Of a stretch of 29,764 bases of DNA, positions 9,301-17,180 are shown piece after piece; the stretch's first letter is position 1; each line of letters opens with the position of its first letter. A program made the position numbers and the translations under genes. The DNA comes from Caryophanales bacterium UBA743 (GTDB taxonomy: Bacteria > Bacillota_I > Bacilli_A > RFN20 > CAG-826). The notes beneath the pieces are model-generated. The model ran no database searches. It worked only from the letters and a program-made list of their open reading frames with translations, and was not told the DNA's origin. The stretch spans positions 1 to 29,764 of the forward strand of contig DBKT01000006.1 of NCBI GenBank assembly GCA_002297365.1, written 5' to 3'.

Positions 9301-9991
9301 TTAGTCTCTATCAATCATTTTAAACGGAACAGTTTCTCCGGTTGAATTAAAAAGATCGTCCCTATCAAAAGAGAGATATAAACAATCTTTCGTTGTTTGA
9401 TACGTTCCTTCTCCTCTTTTTGAGTAGTCTCTTTTCAAATAGAAAGTCTTGTCTTCATTCAAAACAAGAGTGTATTTTCCATCGAGTAAGACGCCAATTT
9501 TATCAAGATAGAACCGAAGGCTGAGGTCTTGGTTTTCAAAGAGGACGCTCGTGCAATATCTAGCATCGATTTCTTCGTCAGAAAGATCTTTCTCTTTAGA
9601 AATCGTGGAAGTCCAATTGTCAAGCTCAGGCAAGACATTCTTATACCCATTCAGGGGATCACGGGATATGGTTATTTCATCTCTTGTTAGGGTGAAGCCA
9701 CGGTTTTTAGGAAATTCGATGAAAAAGAAAGATATCCTCCCCCGCTCTCGCCCATAGCCCGTATCCATTCCAGTCAGATCGCCATTTAAACATCTCATAT
9801 TTATCATTGATTTTTAATTTGCCAAAACCGGATCTCTTATTAAGCTGGCATTTTAAAATCATGACTCCATCTTCCGAAACGTATCTACTAAAGGAATTAA
9901 AGAAAGTGATAGGACTCCTAGAGCATGAGCAGAGGGAAAAAGGCAAGAATATAAACAACAAAGGGAAAGTTTTTATTTTTCTCAAGCTCAT
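9301..9991 (-). pseudogene. Lipoprotein gene split by a frameshift
   Basis: Two overlapping minus-strand frames form one protein. The first (from the ATG at 9991, with GGGAG upstream) gives a lipoprotein signal MSLRKIKTFPLLFIFLPFSL followed by CSC, with lipobox L20-C21-S22-C23, and runs to a stop at 9707. The second frame (down to 9301) continues with no signal of its own: RISFFFIEFPKNRGFTL and about 145 more residues. The frames overlap across 9707-9807, and protein-like sense switches near a GCGGGGGAG/TTTCTTTTT stretch (about 9725-9750); one base must be skipped to join them. The likely product is an extracytoplasmic lipoprotein of about 230 aa, function unknown. It may be an inactivated gene, a sequencing indel or, less likely, programmed frameshifting. 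Confidence 0.6.
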
Positions 9992-10157
9992 TGTTTTTCT
10001 CTCCCAAGTCAGACAAAGATGCATCGTTCCTTTTCCGTCTCGCTTATCATCTTTTTAGGCCTGATAAGATTCCATAAGGCAAAAAACGCCTTGGATGCTT
10101 TCATATAGTAAGCCCTTTACAATCTTATCATACATAGGGGATAAATCATTTCAACGA

Positions 10158-10910
10158 TTATTTTTCAAAGGAAAAACAGGACAGGAGAAAGAAGCCTCCT
10201 TCAAGGAGATTAAGATGTGAGGAAAGCATCTCAATGCAGCCGATATTCTGAAGGCGAAAAAGGATGTCCTCTTTCTCTTTGAGAGAGGCTTTTCTTAATT
10301 CCGTGTATCTTCCTTTGATATTTTTGTGTTCCAGGTAATCTTTCTTTTTTATGAACGGATTCCTTAGAAGCAAAGAAAGGGTTTCTCTTTCTAAGAGGGT
10401 GAAGAAATGATGAACGTCCCCTTCTTTTTGAAAGGATTTTGAATACTCTTTCCGTAAATAAGTCAACCCATGCCTATTCAAAAGAAGAGAATAATCATAT
10501 ACCCCTTCTCCATAAAGACTATTTGGGTAGCCGTAAACGAATTCTTGTTTCCCATAATTAGGAAGATAAGTCAAAAGAAAAGCCAGATACAGATTTCTTT
10601 GAAATACCTCCTCAAAAGAAGGATGTTTCTCAAAGAAAGCGAATAAATCTTCTGCATGGGCAATAAGAGGATCGTTTAAATCTTTGTATTTCCGATTATC
10701 CTTTAGATGGATTTTCGAAAGAGAACGGAAATATAGGAACTCTATAGCCAAAGGAAAAGATGGTAAGAGTTTCTCTAAAGAAGATACGCTTCTTCGATAA
10801 TTTGGGTTCTTGTAGGCCAAAGTAGCCTTTCCCAAAAGAGAATCGTCACCTTTTTGAAGAATCGTCCTTAGCTCTTCATAGGAAAGAAAGGAAAACGGAT
10901 TCACATTCAT
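10158..10910 (-). CDS. Uncharacterised 250-aa protein
   Basis: I do not recognise this protein. It is soluble and probably helical, rich in Leu, Phe, Tyr and Lys, with no signal peptide, no membrane segment and no obvious catalytic motif. Tyr-rich stretches (FVYGYPNSLYGEGVYDYSLLL, around residues 124-144) are its most distinctive feature. The frame is long, its composition matches neighbouring genes and its strand is that of the region, so it is likely real. The ATG at 10910 lacks a strong ribosome binding site (only GAG nearby). It stands alone between the broken lipoprotein gene and a gene-free stretch, so context gives no clue to function. Confidence 0.55.
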   Translation of the reverse strand: MNVNPFSFLSYEELRTILQKGDDSLLGKATLAYKNPNYRRSVSSLEKLLPSFPLAIEFLYFRSLSKIHLKDNRKYKDLNDPLIAHAEDLFAFFEKHPSFEEVFQRNLYLAFLLTYLPNYGKQEFVYGYPNSLYGEGVYDYSLLLNRHGLTYLRKEYSKSFQKEGDVHHFFTLLERETLSLLLRNPFIKKKDYLEHKNIKGRYTELRKASLKEKEDILFRLQNIGCIEMLSSHLNLLEGGFFLLSCFSFEK

Positions 10911-11261
10911 ATCTCAAAGGTTTCTTTTAGCAAAGGCCACATTTCAAAGAATGAGACATGCCATTCCCCACCTAGCACATCTGAATTCGACCTATTATGA
11001 AAAGGCGAAGAAAAATAAGTAAAGAAATAAAAACCACTCTTTTTATTCGTTCTTATCGGTTATTTTTAGTTTTTGTAAAGAAATTAATGATAGCGTTTGA
11101 ACCCTTTTGCTAAAGACTTTCAATAAGAAAATGTTTTCTTGCTGGTTTTTTGTTTTTTATTTCTTTCTCAGTATCGTTTTCTGATACTTCCATGAATGAA
11201 TATGGCAATGAGGAAAAGGAAAAATAAAGCCCATTTCATACACTGTATAGTCTCTCTTATT
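10911..11261. other. Gene-free AT-rich stretch with several inverted repeats
   Basis: No open frame is convincing here. There are three short hairpins: AATAAAAA/TTTTTATT near 11026-11048, AAGAAAA-TG-TTTTCTT at 11125-11140 followed by two T-runs, and AGTATC/GATACT at 11170-11188. The middle one looks like a plus-strand terminator, although no plus-strand gene precedes it. The minus strand should hold the promoter of the 10910 gene. Confidence 0.4.
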
Positions 11262-11287
11262 AAAAAAGTCGGGCGTTAAACCCGACT
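11262..11287 (-). terminator. Intrinsic terminator of the epimerase gene
   Basis: On the minus strand, AGTCGGG and CCCGACT form a perfect 7-bp GC-rich stem with a 7-nt loop, running into six U residues, 20 nt after the stop of the epimerase gene at 11308. Confidence 0.9.
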
Positions 11288-11307
11288 GATAGAACGTCAA
11301 ATAGAGA

Positions 11308-12291
11308 TTAAGAAAGCTTCTTTCCTTCTAGCTTATATCGCCAATAGTTGATGCAATCCCTGACGGTTTGCTCATACTCGTATGTTTCTTTCCAGCCTAG
11401 AGCTTTCATCTTATCGCAATTGCCGGCATAAAGCTTTTCATCGGCAGGACGAAGAAGCTTCGGATCTAGGACAAGCTCATACTTCACGCCCATGATCTTT
11501 TCGATGCATTCCACCACATGGGACATCTTGAAGATATGGGAAGAGCAGATATTATAGGCCTCACCCGGAACGCCTTTGCGGGAAAGGATTTCCAAGGCCA
11601 CGCAAACGTCACGCGCATCGATGATGGCTCTTAAAGCAGAGAGGTTCCCCACAATAAGATGGTTATCCCCTTTCATCTCCAATTCCACCGCACGTTTGGT
11701 GAAATCGCCGGTAATGTCTTGAATCTTGCGGGGCCCTGTGCAATTAAAGAGACGGACTCTGGCGCTTTTAATGCCGAAGTTTCTGAAATATTGGAAACAG
11801 GTGAGATCCTCTGCTACTTTGGATACCCCATAAGGATGAAGGGGCAATAAAGCGCAGTCTTCTTTAGGAAGATTATCCGGAGAATAGGAAAGAAGGGCTT
11901 CGCCATAGATAGCGCTAGAAGAGATGGCCACCACCATAGGATCGTATTCCGGATGGGTTTTCTTTGCCGCTTTGATGGCTTCGAAAAGGCCGACCGTCCC
12001 TTTCACATTCACATCCATCGTATAATAGGGATCTTCCCAAGATTCGGTAGGGCGCGATTGGGCGGCAAGATGGAAAATCTTATCCGGAAGATACTCGTTG
12101 ATGAACGCTTTCATCTTTTCGTGGTCACGGACATCTAACTCAAAAAGGTCCACCCCTTCTTTATTGATGTCATTTAGATCCACGGTTGGGGTGTAATAGG
12201 AACCTTTGACTTCATATCCCGATTTATGAAGATATTCGACAAGGTGGCTTCCGATGATTCCACCAGCGCCAGTTACATAAGCTTTGACCAT
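11308..12291 (-). CDS. NAD(P)-dependent nucleotide-sugar epimerase/dehydratase (GDP-mannose dehydratase / RMD-like)
   Basis: This 327-aa extended short-chain dehydrogenase has the Rossmann signature TGAGGIIGSH (7-16), FHLAAQSR (73-80), the catalytic serine region ISSSAIYG (123-130) and the Y154-x3-K158 pair (YGVSK). Downstream, RVRLFNCTGPRK, the DARDVCVAL segment and LRPADEKLYAGNCDK resemble GDP-mannose 4,6-dehydratases and GDP-4-keto-6-deoxymannose reductases. It should act on a cytoplasmic nucleotide sugar for surface polysaccharide or glycolipid, but the exact substrate is not visible. It is monocistronic: AGAGG lies 7 nt before the ATG, TATAAT at 12310-12315, and a strong terminator follows. 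No other sugar-nucleotide genes are adjacent. Confidence 0.8.
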   Translation of the reverse strand: MVKAYVTGAGGIIGSHLVEYLHKSGYEVKGSYYTPTVDLNDINKEGVDLFELDVRDHEKMKAFINEYLPDKIFHLAAQSRPTESWEDPYYTMDVNVKGTVGLFEAIKAAKKTHPEYDPMVVAISSSAIYGEALLSYSPDNLPKEDCALLPLHPYGVSKVAEDLTCFQYFRNFGIKSARVRLFNCTGPRKIQDITGDFTKRAVELEMKGDNHLIVGNLSALRAIIDARDVCVALEILSRKGVPGEAYNICSSHIFKMSHVVECIEKIMGVKYELVLDPKLLRPADEKLYAGNCDKMKALGWKETYEYEQTVRDCINYWRYKLEGKKLS

Positions 12292-12309
12292 AATTTAACC
12301 TCTGGAATG

Positions 12310-12315
12310 ATTATA
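12310..12315 (-). promoter_or_regulatory. -10 box of the epimerase promoter
   Basis: A perfect TATAAT on the minus strand lies 18 nt before the epimerase ATG, with AGAGG in between. The -35 at 17 bp spacing (TTAAAA) is weak. Confidence 0.5.
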
Positions 12316-12340
12316 GGCATTCCATTCTTTCTTTTTAACG

Positions 12341-12368
12341 AAAAAGACGTCAGGTTTTTCCTGCCCGT
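12341..12368 (-). terminator. Probable terminator of the HAD-flavin reductase operon
   Basis: On the minus strand, ACG-GG-CAGG pairs with CCTG-A-CGT across a small internal loop, then CTTTTT follows. It begins directly after the flavin reductase stop codon. Confidence 0.55.
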
Positions 12369-12370
12369 TA

Positions 12371-12946
12371 TTATTTCTTATGATAAGGAAGGCCGATATT
12401 CCAAGCCTTGCCTACAGGATTTCCTATCTCGTAATAGGTGGAGTCGATTTGAGAGAAGCAGATGGCATGGAGCTTAGAGACATCCACTTTGTCATTCTCA
12501 TCAAGAACAGACTCATCAGCCAAGACGTTCACGATTTCTCCATACGCGAAGAAATTGCCGTCTTCATCATGCCTTAAAGCGTGGAGCTTGCATTCGATAT
12601 TCAGAGGATATTCATCAAGAATGGGAGCATCCACATGTTCGCTTTTTCTTGCGTGAATCCCGCTTCTTTCGAACTTATCGAGAACCGTATTCCCGGAATC
12701 GATGCCAAAATAATCCGCTTCTGGAGCGTGCTCTTTGTTAGCGATGGAAATCGTGAAGTCTTTCCCTAATCGTAGATTTTTGACGGTCTTATGATCCTCG
12801 CTAAGGCAACAAAGGATCATGTTGTTATCCACCATGCATCCCCAGGCCATATTCATGACGTCCACTTTGCCCTTTTCGTCATAAGTCGCAATCAAAGCGA
12901 CAGGCATCGGGAAGAAATACGGTTTAATTCCTAAATCTTTTTTCAT
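12371..12946 (-). CDS. Flavin reductase-like, FMN-binding flavoredoxin-family protein
   Basis: This 191-aa protein fits the flavin reductase-like (PF01613) split-barrel family: FFPMPVALIATYDEKGKVDVMNMAWGC spans about residues 11-37, a typical start with the P-x-P-V-x-x-I pattern and the N-x-(A/S)-x-x segment that cradles FMN. The family includes flavoredoxins and FMN-dependent oxidoreductases of anaerobes. Physiological partner unknown. The ribosome binding site AAGGAGAG lies about 6 nt before the ATG. The HAD gene ends 15 bp upstream, so the two are co-transcribed. No cysteine cluster for Fe-S binding is evident. Confidence 0.8.
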   Translation of the reverse strand: MKKDLGIKPYFFPMPVALIATYDEKGKVDVMNMAWGCMVDNNMILCCLSEDHKTVKNLRLGKDFTISIANKEHAPEADYFGIDSGNTVLDKFERSGIHARKSEHVDAPILDEYPLNIECKLHALRHDEDGNFFAYGEIVNVLADESVLDENDKVDVSKLHAICFSQIDSTYYEIGNPVGKAWNIGLPYHKK

Positions 12947-12961
12947 ATGTGTCTCTCCTTG

Positions 12962-13537
12962 TTATTCTTTTGCTAAATGCTCTATCAATTCTAAGGTTTC
13001 CTTGTCGTTATGGAAAAGGATGCCATGCATCCCCACTTGAAGGGAGGCATCGATATTGGTCGGATTATCATCGATGAAGATGCAATCCCTTGGAGCCAGC
13101 CTTTCCTCTTTAAGCAGATAACGGAATATCTCTAAAGAAGGCTTGGTTTTCTTAATCTGATAGGAAAGGTAGAGATGATCAAAAAGATCTTCTATGCCAA
13201 ATTTATTCAGCAAATAAGGGACGATGGTATCGCAGGTATTAGAAAGAAGGAGAATCCGGTGTCCCTCGTTTTTAAGCTTCCTAAGAAGTTCGATATATTC
13301 TGTATGCGGAGCGGGCCTATCAAGAAATTCCTTCTTTAATCGTTCTTTATCAAACCCGAAATCATTGTGAACGTTATTCACGATATCCTCGAAACGAATC
13401 TCACCCCTATCACCCGGATGGAAATATTTATCCGTTAGGAGGTTATATCCTTGTGAGGTAACGTATTTCTTAAAGAAAACGGGCGCGCACTCATCGCTTA
13501 TCACGCCAAAGAAATCAGAAATAATGACTTTTTTCAT
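12962..13537 (-). CDS. HAD-superfamily hydrolase (YihX-like)
   Basis: This 191-aa HAD subfamily IA hydrolase has motif I SDFFGVI with nucleophile D8, motif II LLLSNT (S99), motif III KTKPSLE (K132) and motif IV FIDDNPTN (D156-D157). Such enzymes usually dephosphorylate small sugar phosphates or related metabolites. The second motif I acidic residue is Phe (D-F-F-G), as in variants such as YihX that have D-L-G-N. An in-frame ATG 11 codons upstream exists, but the family start MKKVIISD fits 13537 better. No ribosome binding site precedes it; an extended -10 TGCTATACT ends 9 nt upstream, so the leader would be very short or absent. It is co-transcribed with the flavin reductase gene. Confidence 0.8.
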   Translation of the reverse strand: MKKVIISDFFGVISDECAPVFFKKYVTSQGYNLLTDKYFHPGDRGEIRFEDIVNNVHNDFGFDKERLKKEFLDRPAPHTEYIELLRKLKNEGHRILLLSNTCDTIVPYLLNKFGIEDLFDHLYLSYQIKKTKPSLEIFRYLLKEERLAPRDCIFIDDNPTNIDASLQVGMHGILFHNDKETLELIEHLAKE

Positions 13538-13616
13538 AACACTGGTAGTATAGCATTCCCGCAAAATCATAGAAAGAAAGTCATTTTTCCATATTTTTTC
13601 TTTTCCTTAGGACGCT

Positions 13617-13622
13617 TATAAT
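13617..13622 (+). promoter_or_regulatory. -10 box of the tRNA-Leu gene
   Basis: A perfect TATAAT ends 9 nt before the mature tRNA 5' end. The -35 position is T-rich and not a good TTGACA match. Confidence 0.55.
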
Positions 13623-13631
13623 AACCTCACT

Positions 13632-13715
13632 GCGCCTGTGGTGGAATGGTAGACACGTTAGACTTAGGATCTAATGAGGCGACTCATACAGGTTCAATTC
13701 CTGCCAGGCGCACCA
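13632..13715 (+). tRNA. tRNA-Leu (anticodon UAG), with encoded CCA
   Basis: The acceptor arms GCGCCTG (13632-13638) and CAGGCGC (13705-13711) pair perfectly and are followed by ACCA. The anticodon stem TTAGA/TCTAA closes a loop CTTAGGA with anticodon TAG at 13665-13667, reading CUN leucine codons. The long variable arm TGAG/CTCA is typical of class II tRNA-Leu. The T-loop is GGTTCAATTCC. It marks the border between conserved chromosome and the accessory region; tRNA 3' ends are common integration sites, but no duplicate of this 3' end was seen in the window. Confidence 0.97.
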
Positions 13716-13731
13716 AAAATATAAGAAATTT

Positions 13732-13767
13732 GCCTTGGAGGGCAAGAATGTCTTCAAGGCTTTTTTG
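13732..13767 (+). terminator. Intrinsic terminator of tRNA-Leu
   Basis: GCCTTGGAGG pairs with TCTTCAAGGC (10 bp, with two or three G-U pairs) and six T residues follow. It lies 16 nt after the tRNA and before the convergent metallophosphoesterase gene. Confidence 0.8.
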
Positions 13768-13787
13768 TTGAAAGAGAGCGTTGATTC

Positions 13788-16763
13788 TTATTGCTCTTCT
13801 CCGATAAGCATATCTCTCAAAATAAGAAACCCCTCCTCTTTAGATGCCTTGTTAGCGATCTCGTCATTCCATTTCCTTATCAAGCCATGATTCCCAATGA
13901 ATTGAAGCTGTTTTATCAGTCTGGAAATGCGATACATCGCCGTATCCGTTACGAAGTGTGTCTTTTTTGAAATTTTATTATCACCTAAAAAGGTTAAAGA
14001 GTTGTCGTTTTTTTCATCAATGAACGCTTGATATTTGGAATACAGCGCTGGACATTTATCGCTTAGAAGGCTGGCGATATTTTGATATGCCGCTTTAGCG
14101 GTCATAAAGGAAGCGCAGTAAGGGGTCATCTTCCCGTCAAGCGGGTTAAGATAGACATGATTAAAGAAATCGATGTCAATGATGCAGCCATGGACGAGGC
14201 CGCTACCGCCAATCTTTTTAATTTCGTTTGCTATGCGATTTTGGGCCAATTCGTATTCGAAAAGACATTCTTTGATAGAATTCGCATACACCTCCATCTT
14301 TTTATAATAATATTCAACGTCTTGATTATCTAAATTTAGTTTTTTCCCACCTTGCATGAAATATAGTTTTTCATTTTTGCAAAGGAACATATACAAGCCA
14401 TCTCGTTTTAAAAGATATAGTTGCCCAGGTTCTTTCTTGAGGTTCATCCTCTCGTTGATTCCACGATAATACACCCGGTAATCGGCAAGGCTTATGGGAT
14501 AGATGTCATCCTTATAGTCTTTAAACCAGTCAAATCCAAAACCGGTGGACGTTTCTTTCCAGAAAATCGTTTTAGACGTGTATCCAGATTGGTTGTCTGA
14601 ATAGACTCTCTTTACTCCATCATCGTATCTATAGTTGTTGTGAGTATGACCACTAACGTATAGAACCCCCAGCTCATATTCCTCTTTCCCAAACCAATCC
14701 CTTACTGGCATATGAGTGAGCACGATGAGGTTCATTCCTTTTGCCGCATCAACGATTTTCTTGTAATAGGTACAGAACTTTTTAGTTTCCTCTATTTCTT
14801 TTCCTCTATTCAAAACGTTTTGATAAATGCCGTTATTGGCGTTAAACGTAGGATTGGCGCCAGCAAAGCCAATCCCTCCGAAAACAATAAGGGAGGCATC
14901 CCTCAGTTTTCTATGGAGCTCATCAGACGACAAGTCCTTTAATTCCTGTTCGCTAATTCTTATGGGATCTCTTAAGAAAAGAGGATCAGCGGACGGAAAA
15001 TAATAGGCGTCGTTCTGAACAAGATGAATCCCTTCATCCTCCAAAAGAAGCCTATATTTGGTTATTGTTTCTTCCAGGCTTTGATTCGGGAAAGCCCAAA
15101 GCTCGTGATTGCCTAAGGTAAAGAAAAACTTATTCCTGTGGCGGAACGAGGCTGGGTGTTTCAAAAATTTCTCGTATAAATCGAATTTGTCAGTAAGGTC
15201 GCCTGCAAACAAAGAAATCTTAGTTTGCGTTTCATTAAAGAAAGCATTCGAGAGTTCACGAATTTCTTCTTTCGCATCGTATACCGTCTTGCAAGAATTA
15301 GTCAATAATTTATGCGTAAGATGTATGTCACTCATATAAGATACGGGGAGCGTGTATTCGTTTTGCTCTGCTGAGGCCAATCTATATTGGTTAAGAGTCT
15401 CTAGTTCATTGTTTTTCGTCTCCTCGAAAGACACACAAGGCAAAGAAGAAAGAATAAGGCCTTCCTCTTTTTGCAAGTTAAAAGCTTCGATGCCATCCAA
15501 TTTCATTTTTGTTCGTTCAACGTTTAGACCCGTTATTTTACTTAGGCGTGAAATATTATTGCAGTCATATAAGTCTGCATCCGACAAGTCTTTCTTCAAA
15601 AAATGAATGAAATCACATATGTAGTCGAAAATATAGTCTTTTCTCGTCGTGGTTTTCCCATAATCCATCTCGACGCTCACATAAAAACGTTCATTGCTAT
15701 AACGTTTTCCAACGATACTAAATGATGGATCTCCTTTGACCGAAGTGGTTGGTAATTTTGTCGTGTCATCAACAATACAATTCTTCAAAGAAGTTTCATC
15801 AAGCGGGGCTTTCGATAGATGAGCGTCCTTTAAGTCATAATTGGCTTCTTTAGCAAACTCATCAAAAGTAAGAAAATATTTCGTGAAAGAAGAAAAGGCA
15901 AATCCGGGAGCTTTATAGTTCCTTGTAACGTAATAAACACCGATGTCCTCGATATAGCCTTTCTTTTTGATTTCAGAACGCACCTCCCCGCTCTTCCAGA
16001 CCTCGAACATGTCCTTCAGCTCCCGTTTCTTTCGATAGATGGTTTGCTCAACATAATAAGCGGGATTGTATCCATCAATGTATTCCTTCGTCTTTTCCTC
16101 ACCAAAGAGGACAATCATGTCAATGAAATAAGTGAACTCATATTGGGAGAACCACTTATATGCTGCGTCTTTTAACTTTTGATCACCGTTTTTTATCAAA
16201 AGGAAGGCAACCCCTTTGTTGTAATCGTATTTTTTGAGCAGCTCACCGAATTCTTCTGGGGTATTGGCGAAGTGTTCTTGCATGATCCATTTGTGAAACC
16301 CATTTCTATGTTTAGCAATCGAGCGTTCGTCTTTTTCTCGTTCATGAGTCAATTCGTTTTTCGCATCGTCTACGTCAAAGTCAATAAACGACTCGAAATT
16401 CAAACGCTCTGTTTGAAGATTGAATTCTTTAATTTCTTTTTCGCTGAATTCATACCCGAAATAGCAGGAATTCGCATACACGTCCCCATCCAAATAATCG
16501 AAATATGTCTTGAAGTCATTAAATCTCTCTAAGTGCTTTACCGACAAAAGTTTGCCTTTATCATTCCTTTCTAAGCAATAGTTTTCGACAAAAAGTCCGT
16601 CTGAAAGGATGCCATACCCTCTCTTAGAGAAAACGTTTTTCACTTTATGCGTCTTCTTCAAACATTTCAAAAGGAGGACTTGTTGGTTTTGTTTTAGGTT
16701 TTCGAAACCTTTTTCCGATTTGAATAGTTCCTTCTCGACTTTTATTAAATCTAAGTTGTTCAT
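13788..16763 (-). CDS. Large multidomain metallophosphoesterase, candidate defence protein
   Basis: This 991-aa protein has a complete calcineurin-like metallophosphoesterase core in its middle: SDIHLTH (D479, H481), FAGDLTD (G521-D522), LGNHELW (GNHE 551-554), VLTHMPVRDW (H684) and SGHTHNN (GHTH 705-708). All metal ligands are present, so hydrolysis of a phosphoester (nucleic acid or nucleotide) is expected. About 470 N-terminal and 280 C-terminal residues match nothing I can name; the C-terminal part contains the striking GLVHGCIIDIDFFNHVYLNP. The ATG at 16763 is preferred over the one at 16769, because GGGAGG lies 6 nt before the former and directly touches the latter. There is no signal peptide, so it is cytoplasmic. 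It sits between tRNA-Leu and a restriction-modification operon on the same strand. Function in phage defence is inferred from context only. Confidence 0.7.
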   Translation of the reverse strand: MNNLDLIKVEKELFKSEKGFENLKQNQQVLLLKCLKKTHKVKNVFSKRGYGILSDGLFVENYCLERNDKGKLLSVKHLERFNDFKTYFDYLDGDVYANSCYFGYEFSEKEIKEFNLQTERLNFESFIDFDVDDAKNELTHEREKDERSIAKHRNGFHKWIMQEHFANTPEEFGELLKKYDYNKGVAFLLIKNGDQKLKDAAYKWFSQYEFTYFIDMIVLFGEEKTKEYIDGYNPAYYVEQTIYRKKRELKDMFEVWKSGEVRSEIKKKGYIEDIGVYYVTRNYKAPGFAFSSFTKYFLTFDEFAKEANYDLKDAHLSKAPLDETSLKNCIVDDTTKLPTTSVKGDPSFSIVGKRYSNERFYVSVEMDYGKTTTRKDYIFDYICDFIHFLKKDLSDADLYDCNNISRLSKITGLNVERTKMKLDGIEAFNLQKEEGLILSSLPCVSFEETKNNELETLNQYRLASAEQNEYTLPVSYMSDIHLTHKLLTNSCKTVYDAKEEIRELSNAFFNETQTKISLFAGDLTDKFDLYEKFLKHPASFRHRNKFFFTLGNHELWAFPNQSLEETITKYRLLLEDEGIHLVQNDAYYFPSADPLFLRDPIRISEQELKDLSSDELHRKLRDASLIVFGGIGFAGANPTFNANNGIYQNVLNRGKEIEETKKFCTYYKKIVDAAKGMNLIVLTHMPVRDWFGKEEYELGVLYVSGHTHNNYRYDDGVKRVYSDNQSGYTSKTIFWKETSTGFGFDWFKDYKDDIYPISLADYRVYYRGINERMNLKKEPGQLYLLKRDGLYMFLCKNEKLYFMQGGKKLNLDNQDVEYYYKKMEVYANSIKECLFEYELAQNRIANEIKKIGGSGLVHGCIIDIDFFNHVYLNPLDGKMTPYCASFMTAKAAYQNIASLLSDKCPALYSKYQAFIDEKNDNSLTFLGDNKISKKTHFVTDTAMYRISRLIKQLQFIGNHGLIRKWNDEIANKASKEEGFLILRDMLIGEEQ

Positions 16764-16830
16764 CACCATCCTCCCGAACGCCTTCCGCTATTCCGCTTAC
16801 GTTTATGGATAAGATTCCAACTAAGTTCTA

Positions 16831-17013
16831 TCATACCGCAAAAGGGAAAGGCTCTCCTTCTTCTGCATTCTTTTCAATGAATTTAGAGAAATGAGGCTCG
16901 CTCGCCTAATCAAAAGACGGCCTTGCAACCGGGTCAGAATACGTTAAACCGTAAATCATGTCATCAGACAATAACCTAGAACTTTTTATACTCCCTAATT
17001 GAAAACACTTCAT
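16831..17013 (-). pseudogene. Decayed small gene with one internal amber codon
   Basis: An ATG at 17013, preceded directly by an in-frame stop, opens 35 codons of protein-like sense (SIKSSRLLSDDMIYGLTYSD and on). A TAG at 16906-16908 interrupts it, and 24 further protein-like codons (ASEPHFSKFIEKNAEEGEPF) run to TGA at 16831. Continuity of sense across the stop suggests one gene of about 60 codons with a nonsense mutation, or a fragment of a larger gene. Family not recognised. Confidence 0.4.
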
Positions 17014-17180
17014 TCACAAAAATCACTTAAAAAGTATATTTCCAAGATAAAATTAGCAAGGAAAGATTAGGCAGCCATAAAATACTTGAGCCGAATTCGT
17101 TACACATTTTGTTCTTTTGATATCTCAGCCAAAGCTCTCTATACGTCAAAGTATGGAGCGAAACATAGGTGTTGAATGTT
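17014..17180. other. Non-coding or heavily decayed stretch upstream of the pseudogene
   Basis: On the minus strand short runs of protein-like sense alternate with several stops, as expected for old gene debris behind the restriction endonuclease gene. Near 17134-17159 there is an imperfect inverted repeat (GCTC..ATAC / GTAT..GAGC). I see no terminator with a clear U-run. Confidence 0.3.

Noticed and set aside
9132..9314. 60-codon minus-strand frame
   Set aside because: TTG start, no ribosome binding site, overlap with the lipoprotein pseudogene and no recognisable product.
10060..10100. Hairpin AAGGC/GCCTT as a terminator
   Set aside because: Only a 5-bp stem and no U-run on either side.
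12311..12326. 15-mer ATAGGCATTCCATTC also present near 21353
   Set aside because: One such match is expected by chance in 30 kb on two strands, and the contexts are unrelated.
13700..13715. tRNA-Leu 3' end as a proven attachment site
   Set aside because: No second copy of the tRNA 3' sequence and no integrase gene were found in the window; only context suggests integration.
16763..16769. Upstream ATG (16769) as start of the metallophosphoesterase
   Set aside because: It directly touches GGGAGG with no spacer; the ATG at 16763 has the normal 6-nt spacing.
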